A stretch of DNA of 46,190 nucleotides from Pararhodobacter sp. (GCA_020832805.1 JAFIED010000012.1:1-46190), one strand, 5' to 3'. Shown: positions 25,299 to 35,571, counted from the first letter of the stretch. Made by a program: numbers and translations. Notes: generated by a model not told the origin, from the letters alone.

Positions 25299-26654
25299 AT
25301 GCAGACAGATTCGCAACTTGCCCGGCTTGGACTTTTCGACGCGCGCGTGCCGCGCTACACAAGTTATCCTACCGCGCCTCAGTTTTCAGCAGAGATCGGC
25401 GCCGACAGGTTCGTGGACTGGCTTCGGGCCATAGCGCCCGGAAGTCAGGTTTCCTTGTACCTGCATGTTCCGTTCTGCCGGCGCCTGTGCTGGTTCTGTG
25501 CCTGCCGCACGCAGGGCACCAGCAGCGACGCGCCCGTGATCAGCTATGTCAATACGCTGAAAGCCGAACTGGCGCTGTTGCGCGCCGTTCTGCCAGAGGG
25601 GGTAACGCTTTCGCGGCTGCACTGGGGCGGTGGAACACCCACCCTGTTGCCCGCCGAGGAAATGCGCGGGCTGGCACAGGCGGTTTTCGATGTCGTGCCG
25701 CTGGGCAAGGAGGGCGAGTTCTCGGTCGAGATCGACCCGAACGAGATCGACGACACGCGCCTTGATGCCCTCGCCGAAGCCGGGATGAACCGAGCGTCAA
25801 TCGGTGTGCAGGATTTTGACTCCGAGATTCAGGCAATCATCGGCCGCGACCAGAGCTATGAAATCACCCGTGCAGCCGTCGAGGCGATACGGGCGCGCGG
25901 CGTCAACAGCCTGAACGCCGACATCCTGTTCGGCCTGCCGAACCAAAGCATAAAGAAGTTGTCGGACTCGGTGCAGAAGCTGCTTTCCCTGAACCCGGAC
26001 CGGGTTGCCCTTTATGGGTATGCGCATGTGCCCTGGATGGCCCGGCGCCAGCAGATGATTCCGTCCGATACGCTGCCCAGACCGGAAGAGCGGTTGGAGC
26101 TGTTTGAGACAGCCCGCCGGCTTTTCACCTGGGACGGTTATGACGAGATCGGCATCGACCATTTCGCGCGACCGGATGACGGGCTTGGCCGGGCCATGCG
26201 CAACGGCACGTTGCGGCGCAATTTCCAGGGCTATACCGATGACACCGCGCCGGTTCTGATAGGGCTTGGCGCGTCGTCCATCTCGCGTTTCCCGCAGGGC
26301 TATGCGCAGATGAATCCTGCCACCTCTGGCTGGGCGAAATCAGTGCAGGCGGGGCAGTTTGCCACCGGCCGCGGGCATGTATTCAGGGGGGACGATCTGC
26401 TGCGCGGGCGCATCATCGAGGCCTTGATGTGCGATTTTTCGGTCAGTTCACAGGAACTGATGCGGGGTCACGGCGTATCTGCCGATGATCTCGATGTCCT
26501 TTTCGCACCGATTGCGCGACGCTTCGACGGGTACCTGGTGCATGATGAAAAGGGTCTGTCGATTCCGCCGGAAGGGCGTCCACTTACCCGCGTGATCGCC
26601 GCCGCCTTTGACGCCTATGCAATGGACCGCTCTGGCCACTCCTCGGCAATCTGA
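25299..26654 (+). CDS. hemN: Oxygen-independent coproporphyrinogen III oxidase (radical SAM)
   Basis: A 451-residue radical-SAM enzyme that decarboxylates coproporphyrinogen III to protoporphyrinogen IX without oxygen. The cluster motif is HVPFCRRLCWFCAC (Cys60, 64, 67, with Cys69 as in genuine HemN), followed by WGGGTPTLL and the GVQDFD segment. The N-terminal PRYTSYPTAPQF is the HemN trip-wire region, and the HemN C-terminal domain is present, so this is a true HemN/HemZ rather than a HemW. The start is ATG 25299; the FNR box 35 bp upstream points to FnrL control, an arrangement known from Rhodobacter (hemZ next to fnrL). It converges on the glycosyltransferase gene. Confidence 0.95.
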   Translation: MQTDSQLARLGLFDARVPRYTSYPTAPQFSAEIGADRFVDWLRAIAPGSQVSLYLHVPFCRRLCWFCACRTQGTSSDAPVISYVNTLKAELALLRAVLPEGVTLSRLHWGGGTPTLLPAEEMRGLAQAVFDVVPLGKEGEFSVEIDPNEIDDTRLDALAEAGMNRASIGVQDFDSEIQAIIGRDQSYEITRAAVEAIRARGVNSLNADILFGLPNQSIKKLSDSVQKLLSLNPDRVALYGYAHVPWMARRQQMIPSDTLPRPEERLELFETARRLFTWDGYDEIGIDHFARPDDGLGRAMRNGTLRRNFQGYTDDTAPVLIGLGASSISRFPQGYAQMNPATSGWAKSVQAGQFATGRGHVFRGDDLLRGRIIEALMCDFSVSSQELMRGHGVSADDLDVLFAPIARRFDGYLVHDEKGLSIPPEGRPLTRVIAAAFDAYAMDRSGHSSAI

Positions 26655-26706
26655 CCCGGTTTCAGTGCCACCCTGAACCGGCGTGGCACGGCCCATCAAG
26701 GGGCTG

Positions 26707-27936
26707 TCAACCGCTCTGAACACGCCCTTCGACAAAATCGATCAGCCGCGGCAGACAGATGCGGCGCAGATCGTAGTTTTCGACCACATGGGCGCGTGCA
26801 GCCTCACGCAGGATGGCATGTTCGCCCGGATTGGCCAGCGCATCGATCAGCACCTCGGCGATCTCTGCGGTATCGAAGAAATCGACCAACCGCCCGCTGA
26901 CCCCGTCACTGATCACCTCTTCGACCGGCGCGGTGCGCGAGCCCACGACCAATGCGCCCGCGCTCATGGCTTCCAGCAGCGACCATGACAGCACGAATGG
27001 TACCGTCAGATAGCAATGCACCCGCGTCACCTTCATCAACTGAACGAATGTGCCATAGGGCACACGGCCAGTGAAATGCACCCGGGCAGGATCGATCCGG
27101 TCCCGCACCTCGTCCAGAAAAATCTGCTTCCATGACAGATCCCCGCCGGGGCGCGGGCCATAGCTGACCTCGTCGCCGCCGACGATCACCACCTGCGCGT
27201 TCGGACGGGCGCGCATGACCTCTGGCAACGCCCGCATGAAGCTGTGGTAACCGCGATAGGGCTCAAGGTTGCGGTTGACAAAAGTCAACACCTCGTCACC
27301 CGCACTGAAGGCCGCACCCGTAGGCAGGATGACCCGCGCATCAGGGTCCGGCTGCAACAGGTCGGTATCCACGCCGTCATGGATGATCGAAATCTTCTCG
27401 CGGAAACAGGCGGGAAACGTATCTGCCTGGAACTCGGTCGGTGACAGCGCGGCATCGGCCTGCGCCATCATCAGCGCCTGATGCCCTTGCCGTGCCACGA
27501 TATTGAAGCTGCGTTCCGGCACGGTACTGGCAAACTCTGGGTCGAACCCCACGTCCAGCCCACGCGCCGAGTAGTAGAGTTCTGCATAGACCAGCAACCG
27601 CGCATCCGGCCAGACCTCTGGCAGGAACAGGGTCTCGCCCCAACCGCCATGCCCGAAGATGACATCAGGCGCATAGCCATGCTGTTCGCGCAGGGCCAGC
27701 CCTGCCCTTGCCACGCGATGGGCGCGGTCGGTCATTTCGGTAAAGGTCGTGCCAAAGCGCCCTGCTTGCCTGTCCGGTTTCGGCTCTGGCTTGCGGTAGC
27801 GATGCGTGGTGACAGGCGAAGGGCGTTCGTTACGTTCGTCGGTCAGCGCAATGACCTCGTGCCCGCGTTCCGCCAGCTCCGGGGCAAGCCGCAGGAACTG
27901 ACCGGGAAAATTCTGGTGCACGAAGAGTATCTTCAA
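26707..27936 (-). CDS. Glycosyltransferase family 4 (GT-B) protein
   Basis: A 409-residue GT-B enzyme. The N-terminal domain begins [27 protein letters not shown]; the C-terminal donor domain has FVNRNLEPYRGYHSFMRALP, HFTGRVPYGTF and the nucleotide-sugar motif SLLEAMSAGALVVGS followed by EEVISDGVSG, typical of GT4. It probably transfers a sugar from a nucleotide donor at the cytoplasmic face in envelope or exopolysaccharide synthesis. The ATG at 27936 overlaps the stop of yejF by four bases (ATGA), making it the translationally coupled last gene of the yej operon. Why a peptide importer should be linked to a glycosyltransferase is not clear. Confidence 0.88.
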   Translation of the reverse strand: MKILFVHQNFPGQFLRLAPELAERGHEVIALTDERNERPSPVTTHRYRKPEPKPDRQAGRFGTTFTEMTDRAHRVARAGLALREQHGYAPDVIFGHGGWGETLFLPEVWPDARLLVYAELYYSARGLDVGFDPEFASTVPERSFNIVARQGHQALMMAQADAALSPTEFQADTFPACFREKISIIHDGVDTDLLQPDPDARVILPTGAAFSAGDEVLTFVNRNLEPYRGYHSFMRALPEVMRARPNAQVVIVGGDEVSYGPRPGGDLSWKQIFLDEVRDRIDPARVHFTGRVPYGTFVQLMKVTRVHCYLTVPFVLSWSLLEAMSAGALVVGSRTAPVEEVISDGVSGRLVDFFDTAEIAEVLIDALANPGEHAILREAARAHVVENYDLRRICLPRLIDFVEGRVQSG

Positions 27937-29558
27937 CCGCCACCCTCTGCCGGAACCGTTGTCTTGCCAATCGTGCGCAGATCGAAGGCCGCAGCGATCA
28001 GGGCCTGTGTATAGTCGGTGCGCGGCGTATCGAACAGGCGGGCCGCGTCGCCTTGTTCGACCACATCACCATCTTTCATGACAAGCACCTTGTGCGCCAT
28101 TGCCCGTACCACCCGCAAATCATGGCTGATGAACAGATAGGCCAGTTTGTGCCTTTGTTGCAGGCTGCGCAACAGATCGACGATCTGCACCTGCACCGTC
28201 ATGTCCAGCGCCGATGTCGGCTCGTCCAGCACCACCAGTTTCGGGCGCAGGATCATTGCGCGGGCAATGGCAATGCGCTGCCGCTGGCCGCCAGAGAATT
28301 CATGCGGGTAACGGTGCATCATTGCCGGATCCAGACCGACCTCGGCCATGATCTCGGCGACCAGGTCGCGCGGGGCCTTGCCTGTGGGTACACCATGCAC
28401 GCCCAGCCCCTCGGCGATGATTTCCTCGACGGTCAGGCGCGGGCTCAGGCTGCCGTAAGGGTCCTGAAAGACGATCTGCATCTCTCGGCGCAACTGGCGC
28501 AGTTGGCGCGCGCGCCAAGCCGAAATGTTCTGCCCCATATAGGTGATGGGCCCTTGCGACGCGATCAGTCGCATGACCGCCAGAGCCAGCGTTGTCTTCC
28601 CAGAGCCGGATTCGCCCACGATGCCCAAGGTTTCGCCTTCGTGCACGGTTATGTCGGCACCATTGACCGCCTTTACATGCCCCACGGTGCGCCGCAGGAT
28701 GCCGCGCTGGATGGGAAACCACACCCGCAAACCCTGTGTATCCAGCACCTGTTGCGCGCCCGCCGGTACGGGTTGGGGGGTGCCTTTGGGTTCTGCCGCC
28801 AACAGTTTCTGTGTATAGGGGTGGGTGGGCGTATCGAACACCTGATCGGTTGGCCCCTGTTCGACGATCAGGCCCTTTTCCATCACGCACACCCGGTCTG
28901 CCACCCGGCGCACGATGTTAAGATCATGGGTGATGAACAGCATGGCCATCCCCTCGGCCCGTTTCAGCCCAGCCAGCAGTTCAAGGATCTGCGCCTGGAT
29001 GGTCACATCAAGCGCTGTTGTGGGTTCATCGGCGATCAACAGCTTGGGCGCATTGGCCAGGGCCAGCGCAATCATGACCCGTTGGCGCTGACCACCGGAA
29101 AGCTGGTGCGGATAGGCGGAAAGGCGGGACTCGGCCTCGCGGATACCGACCTTGTGCAGCAGTTCCAGCACCTTGGCCCGCGATCTCTCACCACGCAGGC
29201 CCTGATGCAGCAACAGCGCCTCGGCGATCTGCTTTTCGATCGTGTGCAGCGGGTTCAGCGAGGTCATGGGCTCTTGAAAGATGAAGCTGATGTCATTGCC
29301 ACGCACCTTGCGCAGCGCGTCTTCTGACGCCCCAACCATCTGCTGACCTTCAAAGGTTACAGAGCCCGCCACATTGGCCGAATCCGGCAGCAACCCAACC
29401 CCTGCCAGTGCCGACACCGACTTGCCCGAGCCGGACTCGCCCACCAATGCCACCGTCTCGCCAGCAAGGATCTCGAAAGAGATGCCATGCACAGCCTGCA
29501 CCTTGTGCCCGTCTTGCGTGAAGCTGACGCGCAAATCCTTGACGGAAAGCAGGCTCAT
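27933..29558 (-). CDS. yejF: Peptide ABC transporter ATP-binding protein, tandem ATPase (YejF-like)
   Basis: A 541-residue cytoplasmic protein with two complete ABC ATPase domains. Domain 1 (about 1-260) has Walker A GESGSGKS, signature LSGGQRQR and Walker B LLIADEP; domain 2 (about 275-535) has [16 protein letters not shown] and LVVLDEP. Each half ends with an oligopeptide/dipeptide transporter C-terminal region. The fused arrangement is that of YejF, which energises uptake of oligopeptides and microcin C in E. coli. The ATG at 29558 overlaps the stop of the upstream permease by four bases. Confidence 0.93.
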   Translation of the reverse strand: MSLLSVKDLRVSFTQDGHKVQAVHGISFEILAGETVALVGESGSGKSVSALAGVGLLPDSANVAGSVTFEGQQMVGASEDALRKVRGNDISFIFQEPMTSLNPLHTIEKQIAEALLLHQGLRGERSRAKVLELLHKVGIREAESRLSAYPHQLSGGQRQRVMIALALANAPKLLIADEPTTALDVTIQAQILELLAGLKRAEGMAMLFITHDLNIVRRVADRVCVMEKGLIVEQGPTDQVFDTPTHPYTQKLLAAEPKGTPQPVPAGAQQVLDTQGLRVWFPIQRGILRRTVGHVKAVNGADITVHEGETLGIVGESGSGKTTLALAVMRLIASQGPITYMGQNISAWRARQLRQLRREMQIVFQDPYGSLSPRLTVEEIIAEGLGVHGVPTGKAPRDLVAEIMAEVGLDPAMMHRYPHEFSGGQRQRIAIARAMILRPKLVVLDEPTSALDMTVQVQIVDLLRSLQQRHKLAYLFISHDLRVVRAMAHKVLVMKDGDVVEQGDAARLFDTPRTDYTQALIAAAFDLRTIGKTTVPAEGGG

Positions 29559-30760
29559 CTGAAAATCTTTCGCGGATCAAAGGCATCGCGGATGCCTTCA
29601 AAGACAAAGACCATCAGGCTCAGCATGATGGCAAAGGTAAAGAAGGCCGTGAAACCCAGCCACGGCGCCTGCAGATGGCGCGTCGCCTGCAGCGTGAGTT
29701 CCCCCAGCGACGGCGACGAACGCGGCAGGCCAAAGCCCAGAAAGTCCAGCATCGCCAATCCCGCGATGGCCCCGGTCACGATAAAGGGCAACAGGGTCAG
29801 CGTGGCAACCATCGCATTGGGTAGAACATGGCGGAAGATGATGCGCGCATTCGACACGCCCAACGCCCGCGCCGCGCGCACATATTCGAAGTTGCGCGCC
29901 CGCAGGAACTCGGCCCGCACAACCCCCACCAGGGCCGTCCAGGAGAAAAGAACCATCAGAAAGGCCAGCAACCAGAAATTCATCGGCAGGATCGCGGCAA
30001 CGATGATGATCACGTACAGATTGGGGATCGATGACCATATTTCGATGATGCGCTGAAAGAACAGATCCAGCAATCCACCAAAAAAGCCCTGCACCGCGCC
30101 TGCGGCAATACCCACGACAGAGGCTGCCGTGACCACCACCAGCGCAAATGTCACCGACAGGCGAAAGCCGTAGATCACGCGGGCCAGCACATCGCGTGCG
30201 GTATCGTCAGTGCCCAACCAATGCCGCGCGTCCGGTGGCGAGGGCGCGGGGCCGCCGATGTCGTTTACCGTGTTGAAACTGTAGGGCAGCGGCGGCCAGA
30301 TCATCCAGCCGGGCGAAATGGGTTCCCCGTCGACCGTGCCCTGCGCCTCGGCCTCGGCCAGCGCTTCTTCCGGGTAATCCAGACACAGCTCTGCCCCGCC
30401 CGTGCGGATCAGGCACTGAACCTCGATATCGCGAAACACTGCCTGCGTGCGGAACTCGCCGCCAAAGGCGGTTTCGGGATAGAACTGAAAGATGGGATAA
30501 TGCAACTCGCCGCGAAAGCTGACCAATATGGGCCGATCATTGGCGATGAACTCGGCAAAGAGCGACAGGAAGTAAAGAGTGCCGAAGATGATCAACGACC
30601 AGAAGGCACGCCGATTGGCCTTGAAATTGCGCCAGCGGCGCTGGTTCAACGGCGACAGCCATGGCCGGCGTGTTGTTGCGGACGGTCCGCCTGGCGTAGG
30701 GGTATCTGGGCCTGATGAGGGCGGCGTCGATGTAATGGGCGGCGGTGGCTGAAGGTTCAT
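29555..30760 (-). CDS. yejE: Peptide ABC transporter permease (YejE-like)
   Basis: A 401-residue inner-membrane permease. After a proline-rich cytoplasmic N-terminus there is the first helix (residues about 45-65), a periplasmic segment with FQTEFYPETAFGGEF-like sequence typical of YejE, then HWLGTDDTARDVLARVIYGFR and five more membrane segments with the EAA loop (RAARALGVSNARIIFRHVLPNA). The ATG at 30760 is four bases after the yejB stop; the longer frame to 30811 overlaps yejB without need. It works with YejB as the membrane channel. Confidence 0.93.
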   Translation of the reverse strand: MNLQPPPPITSTPPSSGPDTPTPGGPSATTRRPWLSPLNQRRWRNFKANRRAFWSLIIFGTLYFLSLFAEFIANDRPILVSFRGELHYPIFQFYPETAFGGEFRTQAVFRDIEVQCLIRTGGAELCLDYPEEALAEAEAQGTVDGEPISPGWMIWPPLPYSFNTVNDIGGPAPSPPDARHWLGTDDTARDVLARVIYGFRLSVTFALVVVTAASVVGIAAGAVQGFFGGLLDLFFQRIIEIWSSIPNLYVIIIVAAILPMNFWLLAFLMVLFSWTALVGVVRAEFLRARNFEYVRAARALGVSNARIIFRHVLPNAMVATLTLLPFIVTGAIAGLAMLDFLGFGLPRSSPSLGELTLQATRHLQAPWLGFTAFFTFAIMLSLMVFVFEGIRDAFDPRKIFR

Positions 30761-30764
30761 CGCG

Positions 30765-31856
30765 TCAGCCCTCCCGGGTTTCGAAGTCGATACGCGGGTC
30801 GATCCAGACATACATCAAGTCCGATATGATGCCCACGATCAACCCCAGCAGCGTGAACATGAACAACGTGCCAAAGATCACCGGGTAATCGCGGGCAACC
30901 GCCGCCTCGAAGAACAGCCGCCCCAACCCGTCAAGCGAGAAGATCGTCTCGATGATCAGGGAACCGCCGAAAAAGGCGCCGATGAACACCGAGGGGAAAC
31001 CGGCAATCACAATCAGCATGGCATTGCGGAACACATGGCCATACAGCACGCGCCGCTCGACCAGGCGCTTGGCGCGGGCGGTCATGACGTATTGCTTGCG
31101 CAACTCGTCCAGAAAGCTGTTCTTGGTCAGCAAGGTCAACGTGGCAAAACTGGAGATGGTCAGCGCGATCACCGGCAATGTGATGTGCCAGAAATAATCC
31201 AGCACCTTGCCGAACAGCGACAGCTGGTCCCAGACCTCCTGTTCCGATGTCAGCCCGCGCGCCGGGAAGATCTGCCAGAACGACCCGCCGGCAAACAGCA
31301 CCAGCAAAAGGATCGCAAACAGGAACCCCGGAATTGCGTAGCCCACGATGATCACGCCCGATGTCCAGGTATCGAACTGCGTTCCGTCGCGCACTGCCTT
31401 TCGGATACCCAGCGGGATGGAGATCAGATAGGCGATCAGTGTTGACCACAGCCCCAGCGAGATGGACACCGGCATCTTCTCGATGATCAGGTCAAGCACC
31501 GTGATAGAGCGGAAATAGCTGGTGCCGAAATCAAAGCGGGCATAGTTCCACATCATGTTGAAGAACCGCTCGACCGGAGGGCGGTCAAAGCCGAATTCAC
31601 GCTCAAGCTGGGCGATGAACTCTGGCGGCAGGCCGCGCGCACCGATGTAGCGCTCGTCCCCGCCGCCGGCAGACCGCCCGGCATCGTCGCCCGAACCGGC
31701 AAAGCCCCCGAACACATCACCCTGCCCTTCCATCTGGGCGATGACCTGTTCGATGGGGCCGCCAGGAACGAACTGAACCAGCGTGAAATTGATGACCATC
31801 ACGCCCAGAAGCGTGGGGATCACCAGCAGCAGGCGACGCAGGATATAGGCGGACAT
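30765..31856 (-). CDS. yejB: Peptide ABC transporter permease (YejB-like)
   Basis: A 363-residue inner-membrane permease with an N-terminal helix ([31 protein letters not shown]), a periplasmic insert that is Gly/Asp-rich (about residues 45-70), and five further helices with the binding-protein-dependent transport loop [23 protein letters not shown]. The insert and C-terminus ([14 protein letters not shown]) are those of YejB. It lies 6 bp after yejA. Confidence 0.93.
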   Translation of the reverse strand: MSAYILRRLLLVIPTLLGVMVINFTLVQFVPGGPIEQVIAQMEGQGDVFGGFAGSGDDAGRSAGGGDERYIGARGLPPEFIAQLEREFGFDRPPVERFFNMMWNYARFDFGTSYFRSITVLDLIIEKMPVSISLGLWSTLIAYLISIPLGIRKAVRDGTQFDTWTSGVIIVGYAIPGFLFAILLLVLFAGGSFWQIFPARGLTSEQEVWDQLSLFGKVLDYFWHITLPVIALTISSFATLTLLTKNSFLDELRKQYVMTARAKRLVERRVLYGHVFRNAMLIVIAGFPSVFIGAFFGGSLIIETIFSLDGLGRLFFEAAVARDYPVIFGTLFMFTLLGLIVGIISDLMYVWIDPRIDFETREG

Positions 31857-31862
31857 CAGCGC

Positions 31863-33845
31863 TTACCGCAACGCGCCGGCAGAGCGCAGCGCCGCCGCGG
31901 CATCGGCATCGAACCACCAGAAATCCAGCGCCCCATCGGCGAAGGTCGGCAGCGGATCGGGGCGGCGATACTGGTTCCAATAGGCAATCCATGTATTCGG
32001 ATTATACCAGACCGGCACGATGAAACGCTCCCAGCGCAGCACACGGTCAAGCACGCGCAATGCCACGTCACGCTCCTCTGGCTCGGGTGCCATCAATGCC
32101 ATGTTGATGACCTCATCGACCAGTTCGCTGCGCAATCCCGCAGGGTTGAACACGTCGTCTGCCGCCTCGCTGCCGAATCTTTGCAGCAGGCCGGTGCCGA
32201 CATCCAGAAAGGCCACATACTGATCGAACACCATGTCATAATCGCGATCACGCGAGCGGGCGGTGTATTGCGCAGGGTCGATCTTCTGCGCCAGCGCGTC
32301 GATGCCCATCTGCTGCATGTTCTGGATGAAGGTCTCGATCACCGATTCCAGCGTCGATGAAACCGAGTTGGCATAAGGCAGCCGGATACGCAGCGTCTGC
32401 CCGTTCTCGTTGCGGCGGATGCCATCGTCGCCCACAGGCCACCCTGCATCCTCCAGCAATCGGCTGGCCCGCCGCAGATTGCGCCGGTCCTGCAACCTGT
32501 CGATCGACGATTCATGCGCCATCACCACAGGATCGGTCAGCAGTTCGGCGGGCACCAGATCACCCAGACTTTCCAGCAGGGCCAGTTCCGCACCCTCTGG
32601 CACGCCATGTGCCTCCAGCGGGGTACCCTGGCTGAACGACTGGCGCTGGGCCATCAACCCATGCTGAAACTGCGCATTGGTCCATTCGAAGTTATAGGCA
32701 AGCGAAAGCGCTTCACGCACCCGGCGGTCCTGCAATTGCGGGCGCGCCAGGTTGAACACGAAGCCGGTGGGCGTCGGCGGGGTGCCATCCGGTATTTCCT
32801 CACGAATGACATGCCCGCGCGTGACCGCGGGAAAATCATAGCCGGTGGCCCACTGGCGCGAATTACCCTCGAAGCGAATGGTGTATTCACCGGTCTTGAA
32901 CGCTTCGAATGCGGCGGTATCGTCGGCGAAATACTCTACCCGCACGACATCGAAATTATGCCGCCCGCGGTTGTTCGGCAGATGCCACCCCCAGTAATCA
33001 GGATTGCGGCGATAGGTGATGCGACGGTTGATCTCGTACCCGGCAAGCACATAAGGGCCCGAGCCGGGCGCGGTTTCCAGACGTGATTCATCCAGCCGGG
33101 CGCCGGTTTCCTCGAACCAGCGGCGCGGAAAGACCGGGGTTGCGCCCACCTGATCAATCAGCGAACGGCGCGAAATGCCGTCACGAAAGGTAAAGCGCAC
33201 CGTGTGATCGTCCAGTGCCTCGGCCCCCGTCACCCGAAAGCCCACGGCCTGCGCATACGATGGCAACCCCTGTTCGATGAACAGGTTGTGCGTGAACACA
33301 ACGTCATGCGCCGTCAGGGGCGTCCCATCGGAAAACCGCGCCTCGGGCCGCATGTGAAAGATCACCCAGTCTTTCGAGCGGGGATACTCTACCGTATGGG
33401 CAAGCAACCCGTAGATCTCGCCATAGACATCGGCGGGTGCGCTGTCACCGAAGGGGCCCGAAGTTTCCAGCAAGCTTTCGTAGAACGACCACGAAAACCG
33501 ACCTGGCCGCCCGCGCCTGGTATAGGGGTTCATCGAGTCGAATGTGCCGGGCGCCCAGACCGATATCTCGCCGCTGCGTGGCGCATCCGGGTTCACGTAG
33601 TCGAAATGCGCAAAATCTGCAGGATAACTCAGATCCCCGTAAAACGAATACCCATGTGCGCGGATCATTTCATCCGGGTTGTCGATTTCCGGGTCGGTGC
33701 CGGCGCGCAACGGCGTTGCCGGCAGGAAGCCCGTCAGCGCCGGCAAGGTTGCACTGGTCATCAGCCCCGCCAGGGCGCGGCGGCGGCTGATGCGCGGGCC
33801 GTCAATGACGCGCGGCGACACGCGGCGGTCTGTCCAAAGGATCAT
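31863..33845 (-). CDS. yejA: Extracellular solute-binding protein family 5 of the yej peptide importer, Tat-type signal
   Basis: A 660-residue periplasmic binding protein, first gene of the yejABEF operon, capturing oligopeptides for YejBE-F. The start is ATG 33845, with AGGAGA seven bases upstream. The N-terminus contains SRRRALAGLM at residues 20-29 followed by a hydrophobic stretch, a twin-arginine signal pattern. The mature protein starts near residue 50 and has the SBP5 pattern: HGYSFYGDLSYP, DSMNPYTRRG, the EARFSDGTPLTAHDVVFT segment and the late RSELVDEVINMAL. The frame is open further upstream to 34007 but without a ribosome binding site. Confidence 0.92.
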   Translation of the reverse strand: MILWTDRRVSPRVIDGPRISRRRALAGLMTSATLPALTGFLPATPLRAGTDPEIDNPDEMIRAHGYSFYGDLSYPADFAHFDYVNPDAPRSGEISVWAPGTFDSMNPYTRRGRPGRFSWSFYESLLETSGPFGDSAPADVYGEIYGLLAHTVEYPRSKDWVIFHMRPEARFSDGTPLTAHDVVFTHNLFIEQGLPSYAQAVGFRVTGAEALDDHTVRFTFRDGISRRSLIDQVGATPVFPRRWFEETGARLDESRLETAPGSGPYVLAGYEINRRITYRRNPDYWGWHLPNNRGRHNFDVVRVEYFADDTAAFEAFKTGEYTIRFEGNSRQWATGYDFPAVTRGHVIREEIPDGTPPTPTGFVFNLARPQLQDRRVREALSLAYNFEWTNAQFQHGLMAQRQSFSQGTPLEAHGVPEGAELALLESLGDLVPAELLTDPVVMAHESSIDRLQDRRNLRRASRLLEDAGWPVGDDGIRRNENGQTLRIRLPYANSVSSTLESVIETFIQNMQQMGIDALAQKIDPAQYTARSRDRDYDMVFDQYVAFLDVGTGLLQRFGSEAADDVFNPAGLRSELVDEVINMALMAPEPEERDVALRVLDRVLRWERFIVPVWYNPNTWIAYWNQYRRPDPLPTFADGALDFWWFDADAAAALRSAGALR

Positions 33846-33986
33846 CCAACTCTCCTGATACAGGGCCTTTCGCCGTGGTGCAGATAGCACCCCGTCAGGT
33901 AAGTCCAGCGCGGCACCGGGTTCAAGTGGCGATTGCGTGAGGGCGCGGAAAACCCTGTCAGCAAGCCAGAAAGACGCGCTCGATGC

Positions 33987-34017
33987 CAAAAAGGGCTGCA
34001 GCGTCATGCGGCAGCCC
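33987..34017 (-). terminator. Rho-independent terminator after the CycM-like cytochrome gene
   Basis: A 7-bp stem, GGGCTGC (33993-33999) and GCAGCCC (34011-34017), is followed on the minus strand by TTTTTGG. It lies 34 bp after the cytochrome gene stop and separates it from the yej operon. Confidence 0.75.
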
Positions 34018-34050
34018 CGTTCCTTTTCCGTGATGCCGATACAGCCGCTG

Positions 34051-34563
34051 TTACTGGCTTTCGGCTTCCATGTAGGCGATCAGATTCAAACGGTCCTGCA
34101 GGTTGCGCATGCCGTTATAGCTCATCGTGGTGCCGGGCGCGGTACCGCGCGGGTTCTCGATAAACGCGTTCAGCGCCTCTACCGTCCAGACATCACCCAA
34201 TGCCGACAGCGCACCCGAGTAGTTGAAGCCGTCGATCGCGTTGATTTCGCGACCCACAATGCCATGCAGCGAGGGGCCAACACCATGCGCACCTTCGACA
34301 AGCTGGTGACAGGCACGGCACTGACGCCATTGCGCCGCGCCGGCACCGGCATCGGCTTCGGCGAACAGGGCCATGACATCGATATCTTCTTCTTCGACCG
34401 CGTCTGCCTCGGCATCATCGTCGCCAAGATCGATGAAGATTGCCTGAGGCGCCGGCCCATAGGGCAGATACAACGTATCAGCCGCCCATTTGCCAAGCAT
34501 GAAGATGAGCAGCGCCGCGCAGAATCCCGCAGCCGCCTTGGTGATGACCATCGTGTCGAACAT
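34051..34563 (-). CDS. cycM: Membrane-anchored cytochrome c (CycM / c552 type)
   Basis: A 170-residue class I cytochrome c. An uncleaved N-terminal membrane anchor (about residues 7-32) is followed by an acidic linker (DDDAEADAVEEEDIDV) and the haem domain: CRACH at 82-86 (Cys82, Cys85, axial His86), GPSLHGIVGR, and the distal axial ligand Met147 in GTTMSYNG. CycM-type proteins pass electrons from the bc1 complex to terminal oxidases in alphaproteobacteria. Start ATG 34563. It is divergent from the prephenate dehydratase gene, and the pairing of these two genes is common in relatives to my recollection. Confidence 0.9.
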   Translation of the reverse strand: MFDTMVITKAAAGFCAALLIFMLGKWAADTLYLPYGPAPQAIFIDLGDDDAEADAVEEEDIDVMALFAEADAGAGAAQWRQCRACHQLVEGAHGVGPSLHGIVGREINAIDGFNYSGALSALGDVWTVEALNAFIENPRGTAPGTTMSYNGMRNLQDRLNLIAYMEAESQ

Positions 34564-34696
34564 ATCGTTTCTCGTGTGAACCGGAGACGTCGCGGTCTTC
34601 TACCCGCTTCCCCTTGGAAGTTTCAAGCGATACTTACCGCGACGTATTGCCCCGACAGGCCATCCGGCCCCGGGAACCAGCACAAGGACGGCAGAC

Positions 34697-35530
34697 ATGA
34701 CAGGAAGCATCGCATTCCAGGGCGAACCCGGCGCCTATTCCCACCAGGCCTGCGTCAGCGCACGCCCAGGGATGGAGGCGCTGCCCTGCCGGACATTCGA
34801 AGATGTTATCGCCGCAGTCCATGAAGGCAAGGCTGACCTGGCCATGCTGCCTGTCGAGAACACGACCTTCGGCCGCGTCCCCGACAACCACAACCTGTTG
34901 CCGGACTCAGGGCTGCACATCGTCGATGAGGCATTTGTGCGCGTGCACATCAACCTGTTGGGCATACCCGGCACCCGGCTGAACGACATCCGCGCCGCCA
35001 TGAGCCATCCTGTCCTGCTGGGTCAGTGCCGCGCCTTTCTGAAGGCGCAAGGCATCAGCCGCGTGACAGGGGCCGATACCGCAGGCTCTGCGCGCCATGT
35101 TGCCGAAGCGGGCGATCCGACGCTGGCAGCGCTGGCAGGCGATCTGGCGGGTGAAATCTACGGGCTGGATGTGCTTGCGCGCCATATCGAGGATCAGGGC
35201 AACAACACCACGCGCTTTCTGGTGATGGCCCGCGACGCCGACCTGACCCGGCGCGGCGAGCATGGCATGATCACGACCTTTGTGTTTCAGGTGCGCAACA
35301 TTCCCGCGGCACTTTACAAGGCACTGGGCGGCTTTGCCACCAACGGTGTGAACATGACCAAACTGGAAAGCTACATGGTGGGCGGTTCTTTTACCGCGAC
35401 GCAGTTCTATGCCGATATCGAGGGCCACCCGGATGACGGTAACGTGCGTCTTGCGCTGGATGAGCTGCGCTATTTCACCACGCGGCTGAAAATCCTGGGC
35501 ACCTATCCCGCCGACCCCCTGCGCCGGTGA
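34697..35530 (+). CDS. pheA: Prephenate dehydratase (phenylalanine synthesis)
   Basis: A 277-residue enzyme converting prephenate to phenylpyruvate. The catalytic domain (residues about 5-185) starts IAFQGEPGAYSHQA and ends with the NNTTRFLV motif; the invariant Thr/Arg/Phe of the TRF motif are present. A C-terminal ACT domain (about 195-272) with the phenylalanine-binding GVNMTKLESYMVGG-like signature indicates feedback inhibition. No fused chorismate mutase is present, as is usual in this class. The ATG at 34697 is close to a CAGACATGAC context without a strong ribosome binding site. No leader peptide or attenuator was seen. Confidence 0.95.
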   Translation: MTGSIAFQGEPGAYSHQACVSARPGMEALPCRTFEDVIAAVHEGKADLAMLPVENTTFGRVPDNHNLLPDSGLHIVDEAFVRVHINLLGIPGTRLNDIRAAMSHPVLLGQCRAFLKAQGISRVTGADTAGSARHVAEAGDPTLAALAGDLAGEIYGLDVLARHIEDQGNNTTRFLVMARDADLTRRGEHGMITTFVFQVRNIPAALYKALGGFATNGVNMTKLESYMVGGSFTATQFYADIEGHPDDGNVRLALDELRYFTTRLKILGTYPADPLRR

Positions 35531-35571
35531 CGACAGCGCAGGCGCGCTTTCGCCCGCCTGCACGCGCCGTT

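Noticed and set aside
26657-26682. Hairpin CCGGTTTCAG / CTGAACCGG between hemN and the glycosyltransferase gene
   Set aside because: The stem needs a bulge and no T-tract follows on either strand, so a terminator call is weak.
28053-29327. Open frame of 424 codons opposite yejF
   Set aside because: The sense strand carries two complete ABC ATPase domains; the antisense product is His/Gln-rich and unlike any family.
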